Below, piece by piece: positions 62,586 through 64,000 of a stretch of 64,000 nucleotides of DNA. The DNA comes from UBA8752 sp965659115 (lineage in GTDB: Bacteria; Bacteroidota; Bacteroidia; Flavobacteriales_D; Sanyastnellaceae). Made by a program: the position numbers and the translations under genes. The notes under the pieces were generated by a model. It worked only from the letters and a program-made list of their open reading frames with translations, was not told where the DNA came from and did not search any database. The stretch is taken from NCBI GenBank assembly GCA_965659115.1, contig CBFHUP010000004.1, forward strand, positions 14,145 through 78,144, in the 5' to 3' direction. The first letter of the stretch is position 1. Every line of letters begins with the position of its first letter.

Positions 62586-63902
62586 ATGGAAGGTGCAACG
62601 CCACAACAACTGCTCTCCCTCTTCGACCGCTCTACGGGCGTCACGACTGACTCCAGGAAATGCGGGCCGGGACTGCTCTACATCGCCTTGAAAGGCGAGC
62701 GTTTCGACGGCAACACCTTTGCCCATGAGGCCATCGCCAAAGGCTGCATCGCTGCTGTGGTGGACGACCCTGCCATACAGGGAGCGGGCATTGTGACGGT
62801 GGACGATGGACTCAAGGTCCTTCAAAGCCTGGCACAGGCCCACAGGCGGCGTTTTAAAGCACCTGTATTTGGACTCACAGGCAGCAATGGCAAAACCACC
62901 ACCAAAGAGCTCATCAAGGCGGTACTGGGCCGGGAATTCAATGTGCATGCTACCCATGGCAACTTGAACAACCACATTGGCGTGCCCCTCACGCTGCTCT
63001 CCATGCCGGTGGACACTGAATTCGCCCTTGTGGAAATGGGAGCCAACCACCAAGGAGAAATCGCCGAGCTGTGCCAGATTGCCGAGCCTACACACGGCAT
63101 GATCACCAACGTTGGACTGGCCCACCTCGAGGGATTTGGTGGGGTTGAAGGGGTCAAAAAGGGCAAGCAGGAGCTGTTCCGATGGTTGGCGGCCTCAGGT
63201 GGCACTGCGCTTGTTCATGCCGCGGACCGAGACCTCATGGCCCTGTCCCAACTCGAAGGACTCGAAACCACGCCGTATGGCGCACAGGATGCGCCACCCC
63301 ATGCGTGGCGCAATGGAACCGGCGTAGATGCGCCCGTTGAATGGACGCTTGAGGCGGGACAAAAACCCGGCCCGTGGCATCAAGGCACAAAAGGGCTGAA
63401 CGTACAACTGCATGGCGCCCATCAATTGGACAACATCAAGGCGGCAGTAGCGGTGGGCACCTTCTTCGGCATTGCCCCGGCGCACATCAATGCGGCCTTG
63501 CTGGCATTCTTGCCCGTGGACCAAAGGGGAGAAACGGTCGAAACCCAGCACAATGTGGTCATTGTCGATTGCTACAATGCCAACCCGAGCTCAGTAGAGT
63601 CCACTTTGCGGGCCTTTGCTGCGGGCCAATACGATCAGCCGCTGGCGATTTTAGGCGACATGAAAGAACTGGGAGACCACGCTGCCGAAGGCCACCAGCT
63701 CGTGCGGAATGTGGCCCGAGAATGTGGGGTAGAATGTTGGGTGGTGGGATCGGACTTTGCTGCGCACGCCCCGGCCGATCGAACTTTTGAAAAGATGGCA
63801 GGGCTTCGGATGGCCCTTGAGTCGAACGCCTTGCAGGGGCGGACGGTACTGCTCAAAGGTTCGCGGAGCATGCAAATGGAAGACCTCGTGTCTGTTCTCT
63901 GA
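62586..63902 (+). CDS. murF: UDP-N-acetylmuramoyl-tripeptide--D-alanyl-D-alanine ligase
   Basis: A 438-residue Mur ligase adding D-Ala-D-Ala to the peptidoglycan precursor. VTTDSRKCGPGLLYIALKGE is the N-terminal UDP-binding motif, GLTGSNGKTTTKELI the ATP-binding P loop (about residue 98), EMGANHQGEI, and the C-terminal VIVDCYNANPSSVESTLRA is diagnostic of MurF. No signal peptide; cytoplasmic. It starts five bases after a hairpin terminator, so its promoter may lie in or near that hairpin. tyrS follows. Confidence 0.95.
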   Translation: MEGATPQQLLSLFDRSTGVTTDSRKCGPGLLYIALKGERFDGNTFAHEAIAKGCIAAVVDDPAIQGAGIVTVDDGLKVLQSLAQAHRRRFKAPVFGLTGSNGKTTTKELIKAVLGREFNVHATHGNLNNHIGVPLTLLSMPVDTEFALVEMGANHQGEIAELCQIAEPTHGMITNVGLAHLEGFGGVEGVKKGKQELFRWLAASGGTALVHAADRDLMALSQLEGLETTPYGAQDAPPHAWRNGTGVDAPVEWTLEAGQKPGPWHQGTKGLNVQLHGAHQLDNIKAAVAVGTFFGIAPAHINAALLAFLPVDQRGETVETQHNVVIVDCYNANPSSVESTLRAFAAGQYDQPLAILGDMKELGDHAAEGHQLVRNVARECGVECWVVGSDFAAHAPADRTFEKMAGLRMALESNALQGRTVLLKGSRSMQMEDLVSVL

Positions 63903-63929
63903 GCATCCAAAACCGCGCTGCATGCGGTG

Positions 63930-63937
63930 TATCTTTC
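63930..63937 (+). promoter_or_regulatory. Candidate -7 box of tyrS
   Basis: TATCTTTC, five of six fixed positions of TAnnTTTG, followed by GCGCCCT and the ATG; the implied leader is very short. Confidence 0.4.
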
Positions 63938-63944
63938 GCGCCCT

Positions 63945-64000
63945 ATGGATTTCATTGCCGAATTGAAGTGGCGCGGGCTCCTGCACGACGCCATGCCTGG
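63945..64000 (+). CDS. tyrS: Tyrosine-tRNA ligase, N-terminal fragment (3' end outside window)
   Basis: Only the first 18 codons are visible. They read MDFIAELKWRGLLHDAMPG-like, the characteristic start of TyrS (FxEELKWRGLxxDxxPG pattern in the Tyr-tRNA synthetase family). The gene starts 42 bases after murF behind a TATCTTTC box. The identification rests on the N-terminus alone. Confidence 0.7.
   Translation, partial: MDFIAELKWRGLLHDAMP

Noticed and set aside
1..64000. Mobile elements, prophage or genomic island borders
   Set aside because: No transposase, integrase, phage gene or tRNA-end duplication was seen; gene order and style are uniform housekeeping and envelope genes.

Overview
The window is a gene-dense piece of a Bacteroidota chromosome, most likely from a Flavobacteriales-like lineage with a G+C content clearly above 50 %. 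The evidence is a set of type IX secretion (T9SS) and gliding genes (porV, porU, a porP/sprF family gene, gldJ), several cargo proteins with T9SS C-terminal sorting domains, the fused lpxC-fabZ gene typical of the phylum, and TAnnTTTG-type -7 promoter boxes without obvious Shine-Dalgarno sequences. Nothing points to a phage, plasmid, insertion sequence or CRISPR array. The genus cannot be decided from the sequence alone.

Layout. 1-4200: the 3' end of mgtE, a 2-hydroxyacid dehydrogenase, then a minus-strand ExbB / 4-TM protein / ExbD / ExbD operon. 4200-9600: a Tat-exported pirin, tRNA-Ser, hemJ-tatD-ansA, an acyl-CoA thioesterase and a GT9 glycosyltransferase. 9600-18050: one 2783-residue secreted repeat protein. 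18280-25010: tRNA-Phe, aroB, the lipid A block lpxD-lpxC/fabZ-lpxA, an orphan ABC ATPase and a secreted T9SS cargo. 25010-37130: a DUF4301 protein, an orphan Hpt protein divergent from galE, a PAP2-like membrane protein, rpoN, asnS, a LolD/MacB-like ABC ATPase, a CHU_C-anchored protein, gpmI, a methyltransferase and tRNA-Val. 37360-48650: a vanadium-haloperoxidase-like secreted protein, folC, a GNAT protein, a tonB-exbD-exbB operon, nhaD, an amino-acid dehydrogenase, anmK and an acyl-CoA dehydrogenase. 48650-64000: an anchored protein of unknown function, recG, aceF, pdhA, ispF, then the T9SS block porV-porU (minus) divergent from sprF-like-gldJ (plus), then murF and the start of tyrS.

How it fits together. 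PorV, PorU, the SprF-like protein and GldJ are parts of the secretion machine that exports and anchors the cargo proteins at 9648-17999, 23641-24951 and 32463-34607. The two ExbB/ExbD systems (one with TonB) would energise outer-membrane processes. Lipid A and peptidoglycan genes (lpxD, lpxC/fabZ, lpxA, murF, anmK, a GT9 transferase) supply the envelope. The rest is central metabolism and housekeeping.

The most unusual signal is regulatory. At six start codons a -7-like box (at least five of the six fixed positions of TAnnTTTG) lies exactly four nucleotides before the ATG (pirin, hemJ, lpxD, DUF4301, galE, LolD-like ABC), and others lie 5-10 nt away. This predicts widespread leaderless or nearly leaderless mRNAs. 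The other notable item is an uncharacterised module duplicated within the giant secreted protein.
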